Below, piece after piece: positions 8,774-17,579 of a DNA stretch of 64,000 nt. The DNA comes from Flavobacteriales bacterium (lineage in GTDB: Bacteria > Bacteroidota > Bacteroidia > Flavobacteriales_F > PHOS-HE28). The translations under genes and the position numbers were made by a program. Where the stretch lies: contig JADJLR010000001.1 of assembly GCA_016710015.1 (NCBI GenBank), forward strand, positions 124,001-188,000, given 5' to 3'. The notes under the pieces were generated by a model. That model saw nothing but the letters and a program-made list of their open reading frames with translations, had not been told where the DNA came from and did not search any database. Each line of letters begins with the position of its first letter. Positions within the stretch are counted from its first letter, which is position 1.

Positions 8774-9721
8774 TCACAATCCTTCCAAAGCAGTTTCGAG
8801 ATCGGCCAATGTAGTTGGCTGGAAGGTCAATGGAACGCTCAAGCCTGGTGCGGCAGTGACCGTTGTGAACGCGGACGAATAGTCCGATCCATCGCGTGCC
8901 AAGGCAACGATGATCACACTCATTCCCACCGGGATCACTTGAGATGACCTGAAGGTGTTCGGCTGCCAGTCGAACGCATTCATGACCGCATTCTCACTGG
9001 GGAAAGCCATCCAAACCATTGTGCTATCGCTCGAGATACTTGAAGGTGTCGTTGCTTCGAGAAATGAGGTGTTCGGGTAATCGCGGAAATAATCGCAGTT
9101 GATCCAGTTGAAGGATGGTGCAGTGAATTGATAATAGAATGGAGTCGGACCTACCTCTCCCGTCCAGCTCGTCCCAACGGTATCGATCGCGATCGTATCC
9201 GCCAAGGTCCAGATCATATTCTCTTCGGTCATTCCATCGGCCAAGAATACGCCCATGTTCGGGTCAGGTTGCTCGGTGGGCATGTTCACCCGCATACCCT
9301 GTGGCCCAAGAACAAGTTGCTCCTGACCTTGTGAAGCAGTGACGCGGATCTCGCCACCACTGCGCAACAAGCGCATGGTGCCATTATCGTTCCCAACGGT
9401 CTGCTTGTTGAACCAGATCATATCGCCGATCGACAAGGCTTCCACCAACTTCACTTCTATTGGACCAGAAACCACTTGACCCGCACTGTTGCGGAACGCA
9501 CCCGGGCCGAATAACACTTGCACCCCATCGTTCCCAGAGATCACTCCTCCTGTTGTGGCGTTCACGGTGAAGGTCTGATCCGCGTTTTCGACATTGTGTT
9601 CGAACAAGGCGCTCAACCCACCGCCTTGCGCCTCTGGCCCAACTCCCGTGCCCTTGTGACAGCCCGACAACAGGAGGATCGACAAACCAGTAGCCGTTAA
9701 GACCGATGAAGTGCGCAGCAT
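8774..9721 (-). CDS. Lipoprotein with ZU5-like domain
   Basis: The 315-residue product has a lipoprotein signal ending LLSGC (Cys21), which sets the start at 9721 rather than 15 codons upstream. Residues about 45-125 (GGVISGNDGVQVLFGPGAF through RSGGEIRVTAS) resemble the ZU5-like region common at the start of Bacteroidota surface lipoproteins: a strand pair, an acidic GPIEVKLVEA strand and a final G-G-x-I-x-V strand. The rest has no recognised domain. Function is unknown; an adhesive or scaffold role at the outer membrane is inference. Confidence 0.7.
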   Translation of the reverse strand: MLRTSSVLTATGLSILLLSGCHKGTGVGPEAQGGGLSALFEHNVENADQTFTVNATTGGVISGNDGVQVLFGPGAFRNSAGQVVSGPIEVKLVEALSIGDMIWFNKQTVGNDNGTMRLLRSGGEIRVTASQGQEQLVLGPQGMRVNMPTEQPDPNMGVFLADGMTEENMIWTLADTIAIDTVGTSWTGEVGPTPFYYQFTAPSFNWINCDYFRDYPNTSFLEATTPSSISSDSTMVWMAFPSENAVMNAFDWQPNTFRSSQVIPVGMSVIIVALARDGSDYSSAFTTVTAAPGLSVPLTFQPTTLADLETALEGL

Positions 9722-9798
9722 GATCGTGAGTTTTGGGGTTCGTGAAGAGTCTCCAACCACATACACGTGCGGATCGTGCTTCGGGTTGGGTACCGGAC

Positions 9799-11277
9799 CT
9801 AAGACACTGACGACGTGTGGTACGCTGCCCGCCCTTCCCGTTTCGTGATCAACCCCAAGCCGATCATCGTTATTGCCCCGTTCACCAGCAACAGTTCAAA
9901 GCCGAACGTGTATCCAGCGAAAAGTTCCGCAGAATAGCGGTCCAAGACGAAGGTGATCACCGGTGAAAGCACCGCCACCAGAGGCACCCAACGGTCCTTC
10001 ACACCCGTCCGCATCAGCATGCCGAAGGCGAAGAGTCCCAGCAACGGACCATAGGTGTAGCCCGCCACCTTGAATACGGTCTTGATCACGCTGTCGTCAT
10101 TCCACAATTTGAAGAGCAGGATCAATACCACCATCACCACACTCATGATCACGTGGACGCGCATGCGCAGCGATTGACGTTCCGTTTCCGGCTTGCGTTC
10201 GATGTCCAGGATGTCCACACAAACACTGGTGGTGAGCGCCGTAAGTGCACTGTCCGCACTGGAATAGGCGGCCGCGATCAACCCAAGGATGAAGAGCAAT
10301 CCGACGATCACCGGAAGTTCACCCAAGGTGGCCAGCATCGGATACAATTGGTCCGCCTGCTTGGGCATCACCACATGGTACTTCGCGCTGTACAAGTAGA
10401 GCAGCACTCCCAATGCGAGGAATACCACGTTCACGAGAACGAGCACGAGGCTAAAGGAAACCATGTTCTTTTGGGCTTCACCGATGCTGCGACAGCTCAG
10501 GTTCTTTTGCATCATGTCCTGGTCAAGCCCCGTCATGGCGATGGCGATGAACATGCCACCCAAGAACTGTTTCCAGAAGTACGTGCCGGGCTTCGGATCG
10601 TCGAAGAAGAACACACGACTCATATCGCTCGCATTCACCTGCGCTACGGTCTCGTTGAGGGACCAACCCATCTTCTCGCCCAAGAGCACGAAAGTGGCGC
10701 CAACCGCGAGCAACATGAACAACGTTTGTAGGGTGTCCGTCCAAATGATCGTGCGGATGCCACCCTTGTAGGTATAGAGCCAGATCAGCGCGATCGTAAG
10801 TACCACCGTGACCACGAAGGGCACGCCCATCGCCCGGAAGATCAGGAATTGCAGCACCACAGCGACGAGGTACAATCGTGCAGCAGAACCAACGCTTCGA
10901 CTGAGTAGAAAGAACCAGGCACCGGTGAGGTAGCTGCTTCGCCCGAACCGTTGGCCGAGATAGCCGTAGATGCTCGTGAGTTGCAATCGGTAGTACAAGG
11001 GCATCAGCACGAAGGCGATCACTGCATAGCCGGGGAGGTAGCCCAACACCATCTGTAGATAGCTGAATTGGTTCGCCTCCACCATGCCCGGTACGCTGAT
11101 GAAGGTGACCCCGCTGAGCGAGGACCCGATCATTCCAAAGGCCACGATGTACCACGGCGACTTGCGCTCTCCTGTGAAGAAAGCCTCATTACCAGCGCCC
11201 CGGCTTGTATACTCCGAAATGCCGTAGAGCAACAGGAAATACGCGGCAATGACCGAAAGAATGAGAAGCGGGCTCAT
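9799..11277 (-). CDS. Sodium:solute symporter family protein
   Basis: The 492-residue product has about 13 hydrophobic segments and the SSS-family layout: a discontinuous first helix region with MIGSSLSGVTFISVPGM, SYLQMVLGYLPGY in the next helix, and AAAYSSADSALTALTTS in the later conserved helix where Na2-site Ser residues lie. The start at 11277 is chosen because it opens directly into the first membrane helix; the upstream extension is arginine-rich and implausible. The substrate (sugar, amino acid or sialic acid) cannot be told from the sequence. Confidence 0.9.
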   Translation of the reverse strand: MSPLLILSVIAAYFLLLYGISEYTSRGAGNEAFFTGERKSPWYIVAFGMIGSSLSGVTFISVPGMVEANQFSYLQMVLGYLPGYAVIAFVLMPLYYRLQLTSIYGYLGQRFGRSSYLTGAWFFLLSRSVGSAARLYLVAVVLQFLIFRAMGVPFVVTVVLTIALIWLYTYKGGIRTIIWTDTLQTLFMLLAVGATFVLLGEKMGWSLNETVAQVNASDMSRVFFFDDPKPGTYFWKQFLGGMFIAIAMTGLDQDMMQKNLSCRSIGEAQKNMVSFSLVLVLVNVVFLALGVLLYLYSAKYHVVMPKQADQLYPMLATLGELPVIVGLLFILGLIAAAYSSADSALTALTTSVCVDILDIERKPETERQSLRMRVHVIMSVVMVVLILLFKLWNDDSVIKTVFKVAGYTYGPLLGLFAFGMLMRTGVKDRWVPLVAVLSPVITFVLDRYSAELFAGYTFGFELLLVNGAITMIGLGLITKREGRAAYHTSSVS

Positions 11278-11423
11278 GAGGGGTGCAGGCGCTCGCAAGT
11301 TGGGCAGCCTTGCGCGGGCGCACCGGATCAGGAACCACGAGTTGTCAACGCGGGAGGTTCGATCGCGAGTTAGCCTTGGACCACTGTGATCCATCTATCC
11401 ATCAGCTATTGAGGACGACCATC

Positions 11424-12380
11424 CTACCCCAACCACCCCTCCAACGCCTTCTGGATCCGACCGTTCATATCCTCGGTCGGTGCCGCAATAAGTCGCTGCC
11501 CGGTGATCCGCTCAAAGAGCTCCGTGTATCGGTCGGTCACGCTTTGTACGAAGGCATCATCCATCGTCGGCACCTGCTGGCCTTCCTTGCCCATGAAGTC
11601 GTGAGCAATGAGCCATTCGCGCACGAATTCCTTGCTCAGTTGCTTCTGAGGTTCATTGCGTTGTTGGCGGTCCTCGTAGCCTTCGGCGTAGAAATAGCGT
11701 GAGCTATCGGGCGTATGGATCTCATCGATCAGAATGATCCGACCATCTTTCGTGCGACCGAACTCGTACTTCGTATCCACGAGGATCAATCCTTGTTCGG
11801 CGGCCAAACGTGCGCCTTCGGCGAAGAGTGCAAGCGCATACCGGCACATGGTCTCCCATTCATCTTGGGTACACAACCCTTGCTTCAGGATCGCTGTCGG
11901 TGTGATGTCCTCATCGTGCCCTTCTTCGGCCTTGGTGCTCGGCGTGATCAAGGGCGAGAGGAAGCGATCGTTCTCCTTCAACCCATCCGGCATGGTTGCG
12001 CCACAGAGCGCCCGGTGCCCGGCCTTGTACTGGCGCCAAGCATGTCCTGCCAGATATCCCCGCACCACCATTTCCACACGCACGGTATCGGCAGTCTCGC
12101 CCACCACCACGTTCGGATCCGGTGAGGCCATGGCCCAGTTCGGGGCCACGTGCTTGGTTGCCTGAAGCATGTACCAACTGAGTTGGCTCAGTACTTGGCC
12201 TTTGTGGGGAATACCACGTGGCAACACCACATCGAATGCGCTGATGCGATCGCTGGCTACGAGGATGGTACGGCCATCGGTGAGGTGGTACACATCGCGG
12301 ACCTTGCCCCTGTACACCCGCTCCACACCGGGCAGTTCCAAGTCGGATCGCATCAAGGTCCCCTCCATTGCCCGGATCAT
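11424..12380 (-). CDS. purC: Phosphoribosylaminoimidazole-succinocarboxamide synthase PurC
   Basis: PurC condenses CAIR with aspartate using ATP in de novo purine synthesis. The 318-residue product has RGKVRDVY near residue 25, ASDRISAFDVVLP, the motif VVRGYLAGHAW, and LILVDTKYEFG followed by LIDEIHTPDSSRY. Length fits the longer, yeast/Bacteroidota-type PurC. The ATG at 12380 overlaps the phoH stop in an ATGA arrangement, suggesting translational coupling in a phoH-purC transcript. Confidence 0.95.
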   Translation of the reverse strand: MIRAMEGTLMRSDLELPGVERVYRGKVRDVYHLTDGRTILVASDRISAFDVVLPRGIPHKGQVLSQLSWYMLQATKHVAPNWAMASPDPNVVVGETADTVRVEMVVRGYLAGHAWRQYKAGHRALCGATMPDGLKENDRFLSPLITPSTKAEEGHDEDITPTAILKQGLCTQDEWETMCRYALALFAEGARLAAEQGLILVDTKYEFGRTKDGRIILIDEIHTPDSSRYFYAEGYEDRQQRNEPQKQLSKEFVREWLIAHDFMGKEGQQVPTMDDAFVQSVTDRYTELFERITGQRLIAAPTEDMNGRIQKALEGWLG

Positions 12381-13333
12381 TTCTTGTTCGCTTCTTCCAA
12401 CTCACGGAAAGCCTTCAAGACCTTGATCACCAGTTCGTGGCGGATCACGTCCTTCTCATCCAACTCGATCACATTCACGCCTTCCACGTTGCGCAGCATG
12501 GATACCGTGGGCAATAGCCCCGATGGCATGCGATCCGGAAGATCCACCTGCGTGATATCCCCTGTGATCACGAATTTGGCGTTGCGACCCATGCGGGTCA
12601 GGAACATCTTCAACTGTGGCAGCGTGGCGTTCTGGGCCTCGTCCAGGATCACGAATGCATGATCCAATGTACGACCGCGCATGAAGGCCAGCGGTGCGAT
12701 CTGGATCACGCCTTCGTCCAAGTGATCGGCCAGCTTGGATGCCGGGATCATCTCCCTCAGCGCATCGTAGAGTGGTTGCAAGTACGGGTCGAGCTTCTCG
12801 CGGAGGTCACCTGGCAGAAAGCCGAGGTTCTCCCCCGCTTCCACGGCAGGACGGGTCAGGATGATGCGGCGCACCTTGCGCTCCTTCAGCGCTTTCACGG
12901 CCAAGGCCACAGCGGTGTAGGTCTTTCCCGTACCGGCCGGACCAATGGCGAAGACCATGTCATTGTTCTCCACCGCTTCCACCAATTTCTCCTGATTGCG
13001 GGTACGCGCCTTCACACGCAAGCCCGCGTTGCCATACACGAGTACACCGGCCTCATCAGCGTTGTCGCGATCACCCGGGCCACTGGTGCCCATGATATCG
13101 TCCAGCACCTTGCGCGGCAATTCGTTGTACTTGGCAGCATGCTCGATCAGCTGCTGGAAGCGCTCTACGAAAACGTTGATGTCCGCCTCTGCTCCGCTCA
13201 CCTTGAGTGTATCGCCACGGGCGATCAAACTGAGTTTCGGGAAGTGGGTCCGGATCAGGCGAAGGTTGGCATCGTTGGCCCCCAGGACCTCCACAGGGTC
13301 CACGCCAGTAATGGTGATCAGCTGTTCGATCAA
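12377..13333 (-). CDS. phoH: PhoH family ATPase
   Basis: The 318-residue product has an N-terminal KH-like region (LSLIARGDTLKVSGAE), then a Walker A motif GPAGTGKT, the PhoH motif LTRPAVEAGENLGFLPGD, Walker B VILDEAQNAT and sensor motif FVITGDITQVDLP. PhoH proteins are RNA-linked ATPases related to the helicase superfamily 1 core; the physiological role in Bacteroidota is uncertain. The start appears to be a TTG at 13333, because the nearby upstream ATG is out of frame and runs into a stop. A TACCTTCG box at 13399-13406 on this strand may be its promoter. Confidence 0.93.
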   Translation of the reverse strand: MIEQLITITGVDPVEVLGANDANLRLIRTHFPKLSLIARGDTLKVSGAEADINVFVERFQQLIEHAAKYNELPRKVLDDIMGTSGPGDRDNADEAGVLVYGNAGLRVKARTRNQEKLVEAVENNDMVFAIGPAGTGKTYTAVALAVKALKERKVRRIILTRPAVEAGENLGFLPGDLREKLDPYLQPLYDALREMIPASKLADHLDEGVIQIAPLAFMRGRTLDHAFVILDEAQNATLPQLKMFLTRMGRNAKFVITGDITQVDLPDRMPSGLLPTVSMLRNVEGVNVIELDEKDVIRHELVIKVLKAFRELEEANKK

Positions 13334-13385
13334 AATAACATTCGATTGTTGATTTCTTCCGCTGAGGTTCGCTGTACGCCCTCAA

Positions 13386-13393
13386 TAGTTTTG
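13386..13393 (+). promoter_or_regulatory. Candidate -7 box (TAnnTTTG) of the SAM hydroxide adenosyltransferase gene
   Basis: TAGTTTTG matches the Bacteroidota -7 consensus TAnnTTTG and lies 44 bases before the ATG at 13438. No matching TTTG -33 box is seen at the usual spacing. It sits in the 104-base divergent gap between phoH and this gene, a few bases from an opposite-strand TACCTTCG at 13399-13406. Confidence 0.3.
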
Positions 13394-13437
13394 AGCGCCG
13401 AAGGTAGTTCGCTGCTACGCTTCGTGGATCCTCCGTC

Positions 13438-14247
13438 ATGTCCATCATCACCCTTACCACCGACATGGGCTTGAAAGACCACTACGTGGCCACGGTGAAG
13501 GGTGCCATTTGGACCCAATACCCGGAAGCGCGGATCGTGGACATCAGCCATTCGATCAAGCCCTTCGACAATGGCCAAGCCGCATTCATCTTGCGTCAAG
13601 CGTACCCGGAATTCCCACGCGGCAGCATCCACATCATCGGAGTGAACCCGGAAGCCGATGGCCAAACACCCCATCTGGTGGTGCGGCATGATGGGCACTT
13701 CTTCATTGGCGCGGACAACGGGATATTCAGTTTGCTCTTCGATGGTATGCCGCACGAAGCATTTGAAGTAACCATGAAACTGGACCAGGACCATGTGGCC
13801 TTTCCCACCCGCAGCGTGTTCGTGAAGGTGGCTTGTCACTTGGCGCGTGGCGGTACCATGGATGTGATCGGTCGGAAGGTGGTGAAGGTGCGCGAATTGT
13901 TGGGTTTTCAACCCGCCGTTGATCCAGCGGCCATTCGAGGGAAGGTACTCTACATCGATTCCTATGGGAACTTGGTGACCAACGTCCGCAAGCAGTTGTT
14001 CGATGAAGTGGGCAAAGGCCGCACCTTCCGGATCGGCTTCGGTTTGTCAGCAGATGACATCACCCGCATCCACAGCACGTACGGTGATGTACCGAACGGC
14101 GAACGCATGGCTTTCTTCAATGCCACCGGGCTCTTGGAGATCGCCGTGAACAAAGGCGTGGAAGGCTCCGGAGGCGGTGCAGCACGCTTGTTCGGTGTGG
14201 AATACGCCGATACCGTGCGGGTCGAGTTCGGGGACTGGGCGAGGTAA
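13438..14247 (+). CDS. SAM hydroxide adenosyltransferase (DUF62 family)
   Basis: This 269-residue protein belongs to the family that hydrolyses S-adenosylmethionine to adenosine and methionine using a hydroxide ion, and that is related to fluorinase. The N-terminus MSIITLTTDMGLKDHYV contains the conserved Asp that binds the ribose, followed by VKGAIWTQ, VDISHSI and the FIGADNGIFSLLF region; the C-terminal barrel contains YIDSYGNLVTN. Its length is the family norm. It is divergent from phoH and followed by a 122-base gap. The cellular purpose of this activity is unknown. Confidence 0.9.
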   Translation: MSIITLTTDMGLKDHYVATVKGAIWTQYPEARIVDISHSIKPFDNGQAAFILRQAYPEFPRGSIHIIGVNPEADGQTPHLVVRHDGHFFIGADNGIFSLLFDGMPHEAFEVTMKLDQDHVAFPTRSVFVKVACHLARGGTMDVIGRKVVKVRELLGFQPAVDPAAIRGKVLYIDSYGNLVTNVRKQLFDEVGKGRTFRIGFGLSADDITRIHSTYGDVPNGERMAFFNATGLLEIAVNKGVEGSGGGAARLFGVEYADTVRVEFGDWAR

Positions 14248-14369
14248 GGGTCGAGGGTTGGTGGTTATCCCATCCCGAGAAACCAAATGGAGGTACACCA
14301 GTGCCCTATTCACCAAGGAGTACACGATCGCAGGCATTTCCAACAACAACCAGCAACGAACAACCAACC

Positions 14370-14666
14370 ATGCTCATCCGGATCGTAAAAATGACCTTCG
14401 AGCCTCAGCACGTGGCCACTTTCCAAGGGCACTTTGAAGGCTGGAAGGCGAAGATCCGGGCTTCCTCAGGGTGTCGGCATCTGGAGTTGTGGCAAGACGT
14501 GGACGATCAGCGCGTATTCTTCACGTACAGCCATTGGGACCACCCGCAGGATCTGGAGAATTACCGCACGTCAGATGTATTCGCGGCCGTTTGGCCTGTT
14601 GTGAAGCCCCTATTCGCCGCACCTGCACAAGCTTGGAGCGTTCACCGCATGCACCAGCTGCCTTGA
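14370..14666 (+). CDS. Antibiotic biosynthesis monooxygenase (ABM) fold protein
   Basis: The 98-residue product MLIRIVKMTFEPQH... has the single ferredoxin-like ABM layout: a first strand with conserved basic residues, the HFEGWKAKIRASSGC helix, then LELWQDVDDQRVFFTYSHWD and a final helix region. Members include quinol monooxygenases, haem-degrading enzymes and stress proteins. No catalytic residues can be assigned. The ATG at 14370 is chosen because the upstream frame reads as low-complexity, non-conserved sequence. Confidence 0.8.
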   Translation: MLIRIVKMTFEPQHVATFQGHFEGWKAKIRASSGCRHLELWQDVDDQRVFFTYSHWDHPQDLENYRTSDVFAAVWPVVKPLFAAPAQAWSVHRMHQLP

Positions 14667-14706
14667 TCTTTTGGCAATGGTCCGGTCTTTGACCGATCTT
14701 CGGGCC

Positions 14707-15582
14707 ATGCTTCGAACCATTCTCGTTGTCTCGCTCGTCCTACCCATGCACATGTTGGCCCAACCGGACGCGTTGGTTCACCTGAAGCATGCGGAGTCCG
14801 CCTACCAGTCCAATGCGTTGGACCAGGCCTTGGCCTATGCCGATTCTGCGATCAAGCTGGATAGTTCGGTCCCTGGGGGGTACAAGTTGCGGGGTGATAT
14901 CAAGCAACGCCAACGGGACATGCACGGTGCCTTGATGGACTACGTGAAGTCGGAGAAATTGGAACCGGAGAATCCGCGATTGTACGTGAGCCGTTCGGCG
15001 ATCCACATTACCGAGGGCCGGGTAAAGGAAGCGATGCGCGATGTGGACAGAGCGATCGATCTGGACAAAAGCGATGCGGATGCTTGGTACAACCGGGCGT
15101 GTGCGAACTACATCGGACAGGCCAACGACGGTGCCTTGCGCGATCTGGAGAAGTGCTTGGAGCTCCGACCGGGGAATGCGGATGCCCTGTTCCTACGCGG
15201 TGTGGTCAAGGGCGAATTGTACAAGGAAAAGGATGGGATCGCAGACATCCACGCGGCCTTGGCCTTGAACCCGAAGATCATTGGAGGTGCCATGAGCCTT
15301 GGTGTGCTGCTCTTCGAAACCAAGGAATACGAAGCAGCCATCGTCCAATTCACGCAAGTGATCGATGCCAAACGGGAGGAATTCAAGGAAGCCTTGTACT
15401 ACCGTGCTGAATGCTACTACGAGTTGAAGAACAAGGAAATGGCCTGCAACAACTGGCGGCAATGCGCCGACCTAGGCGAAGGTGATGCCAAATTCATCGT
15501 CCGCAACTACTGCAATACCGACGAGGACAAGATCCCGAAGAAGCCGGTGCGTGGCCGGAGGAAGATGGTGATCGAGTTCTGA
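14707..15582 (+). CDS. Exported tetratricopeptide repeat protein
   Basis: The 291-residue product begins with a signal peptide (MLRTILVVSLVLPMHMLAQ) followed by about six TPR units, for example ALAYADSAIKLDSSVPGGY, AWYNRACANYIGQ and ALYYRAECYYELKNKEMAC. TPR repeats bind other proteins; no enzymatic domain is visible. In-frame ATGs at 14671 and 14677 exist, but 14707 gives the cleanest signal sequence. The stop overlaps the start of the next gene by one base, so the two are probably co-expressed. Confidence 0.82.
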   Translation: MLRTILVVSLVLPMHMLAQPDALVHLKHAESAYQSNALDQALAYADSAIKLDSSVPGGYKLRGDIKQRQRDMHGALMDYVKSEKLEPENPRLYVSRSAIHITEGRVKEAMRDVDRAIDLDKSDADAWYNRACANYIGQANDGALRDLEKCLELRPGNADALFLRGVVKGELYKEKDGIADIHAALALNPKIIGGAMSLGVLLFETKEYEAAIVQFTQVIDAKREEFKEALYYRAECYYELKNKEMACNNWRQCADLGEGDAKFIVRNYCNTDEDKIPKKPVRGRRKMVIEF

Positions 15583-16733
15583 TGCTCAACGCACGCATGC
15601 ATTTGCTGCGGATAGACGTTCTGCGGGCCGTCGCCATTGGTATGGTGTTCCTGCATCACGCGCAGATCTGTTTGTTCCCGGGCTACCTGAGCAAAACCTT
15701 CCATAACGGCTGGCTCGCCTTGGGCGACATGAAGGATATCGTGTTGAACCTTGGGCTCGGTGGATTCGGCTGGGGCGGGGTCCATCTATTCCTTCTGATC
15801 AGTGGTTTCCTCATCCACTTGGGCCATTTGAGGGACCTGGACAAAGGCCGGAAGTTCGTTCCCCGCACCTTCTTCAGCAAACGTTTTTGGCGGATCTACC
15901 CGCCCTACGTGCTCACCTTGTTATTCTTCTGTTTCTCAGTGAATGGTGGACGTTACGTCACCGACCCGATCCACCGCACCGAACTGCTCAGCCACTTGTT
16001 CTTGGTACACAACCTATCCGATGCCACGATGATGGAGATCAACCCGTCGTATTGGAGCATCGCATTGGAAGCGCAACTCTACTTATTCTATCCGATCCTG
16101 CTCGTGGCGCGGCGTCGCTGGGGCATGGGTCGAGCATTCGGTTCGATCGTGCTGTTGGGTGCGATCATTCAATTCGCCAACCTCCTTGGTTTGCCCGGCC
16201 ATTGGTCCCCGGCTTATGTGACAAATGTGTTCGCTTTCTGGTACATCTGGGCCGCAGGTGCCTTCCTCGCCGAACGCTACAAAGCCGATAGACGTGTCGT
16301 CCCTTTCCAGATCGATCCGCTCCTAATGGCCGTACTGGCGTGGAGTGCCATGATCTTTTGCCACCTTTATCAACCGGCGCGCATACTGACCATACCGATC
16401 CTAGTGATCTCGATGGTCGCCTTTTTCGAGTGGTGGTTGCACATGTCGATCCCGAGCCGTCTGGAATCAAGCATGCTGTACAAGGTCCTGATCAGCATTG
16501 GGCTGTGCAGCTACAGCATCTACTTGATCCACCAGCCGTACCTGCGTGACCTCCTGAATAACTTCGGTCGGTACGGTAATGAAGGCCTTGCACTCGTGAT
16601 CAAGCTGGCCGTGGTCTTCGTTCTGCTATTCCTCATCAGCCATGCGTTCTATCTCTTGGTGGAACAGCCTTCCATTGCATGGGGTGCACGGTTGCGCGAA
16701 GCGAATAGAAAGAGGTCGACCACACCTCGCTGA
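15582..16733 (+). CDS. Acyltransferase family 3 membrane protein
   Basis: The 383-residue polytopic protein starts with HLLRIDVLRAVAIGMVFLHH, matching the acyltransferase-3 pattern R-x10-H in the first helix, then VHLFLLISGFLIH and SKRFWRIYPPYVLTLL. The segment NPSYWSIALEAQLYLFYP is the conserved W-S-x-x-x-E helix. It likely O-acetylates or succinylates an envelope glycan. It overlaps the upstream TPR gene by one base. It is distinct from the paralogue at 7638. Confidence 0.88.
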   Translation: MLNARMHLLRIDVLRAVAIGMVFLHHAQICLFPGYLSKTFHNGWLALGDMKDIVLNLGLGGFGWGGVHLFLLISGFLIHLGHLRDLDKGRKFVPRTFFSKRFWRIYPPYVLTLLFFCFSVNGGRYVTDPIHRTELLSHLFLVHNLSDATMMEINPSYWSIALEAQLYLFYPILLVARRRWGMGRAFGSIVLLGAIIQFANLLGLPGHWSPAYVTNVFAFWYIWAAGAFLAERYKADRRVVPFQIDPLLMAVLAWSAMIFCHLYQPARILTIPILVISMVAFFEWWLHMSIPSRLESSMLYKVLISIGLCSYSIYLIHQPYLRDLLNNFGRYGNEGLALVIKLAVVFVLLFLISHAFYLLVEQPSIAWGARLREANRKRSTTPR

Positions 16734-16852
16734 TGGCCGACCGAAGTGCTGGGGTGTGCGCCACATGGCAGCCATTAACGTTCCTAGCGGATCCAACGAG
16801 CAACGGCGCACGCCCGCCCTACATAGGCAGTTATCTTCGACCCCGTTTCCGT

Positions 16853-17578
16853 ATGCGCACACTCATCTTCAAGGAAGTCAGGGGATTCCTAGGGTCGTTG
16901 ATCGGCCAGGTGGTGGTGGTGGTCTTCTTGTTGATCACCGGCCTGTTCCTGTGGGTATTCCCGAACAATATCCTGGACACCGGTTACGCTGACCTGGCGC
17001 CGCTGTTCTTCATCGCGCCGTGGGTATTCCTCTTCTTGGTCCCTGCGGTCACCATGCGCAGTTTCAGCGAGGAGAAACGCACCGGCACCATTGAATTGCT
17101 GCTGACCAAGCCGCTTACCGAAATGCAATTGGTGCTGGCGAAGTACATCGCGGCAGTGATCCTGATCGTATTCGCCTTGCTGCCCACGTTGGTCTATTGG
17201 TACAGCCTGTACGATCTCGCCATCCCAAGAGGGAACTTGGATACGGGTGGCATCATCGGTTCTTACATCGGTCTGCTCTCTCTGGCATCGTGCTTCGCCG
17301 CGATCGGTGTATTCGCTTCGTCGATCACGGAAAACCAAGTGGTGTCCTTCATGGTCGCGGTCTTCCTGTGTTTCATCCTGTACTTGGGCTTCGATCTGGT
17401 GGCCAGTTTCGATGCCTTCGGTGCCATGGAAGGCCCCATCAGATCCATCGGGATCCAAGACCACTACACCAGTTTGAGTCGTGGTGTGGTGGACCTACGT
17501 GATGTGCTGTACTTCCTCGGTACCATCACGGTGTTCTTATTGCTCACGCGCACCGCGCTCCAAAGTCGGCGTTGGTAG
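16853..17578 (+). CDS. gldF: Gliding motility ABC transporter permease GldF
   Basis: GldF is the permease of the GldA-GldF-GldG ABC transporter linked to gliding in Bacteroidota. The 241-residue product starts MRTLIFKEVRGFLGSLIG, the typical beginning, and contains about six membrane segments and the motif MRSFSEEKRTGTIELLLTKPLTE found in ABC-2 type permeases. The ATG at 16853 is preferred to the frame start at 16733, which would add 40 hydrophilic residues. A TATCTTCG box at 16832-16839 may be its promoter. gldG begins one base after its stop. gldA is not in the window. Confidence 0.9.
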   Translation: MRTLIFKEVRGFLGSLIGQVVVVVFLLITGLFLWVFPNNILDTGYADLAPLFFIAPWVFLFLVPAVTMRSFSEEKRTGTIELLLTKPLTEMQLVLAKYIAAVILIVFALLPTLVYWYSLYDLAIPRGNLDTGGIIGSYIGLLSLASCFAAIGVFASSITENQVVSFMVAVFLCFILYLGFDLVASFDAFGAMEGPIRSIGIQDHYTSLSRGVVDLRDVLYFLGTITVFLLLTRTALQSRRW

Positions 17579-17579
17579 C

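Noticed and set aside
13334..13437. SAM riboswitch in the gap before the SAM-consuming enzyme gene
   Set aside because: The gap is only 104 bases, shared with the divergent phoH gene, and shows only a short imperfect inverted repeat, not the conserved core of any SAM riboswitch that I know.
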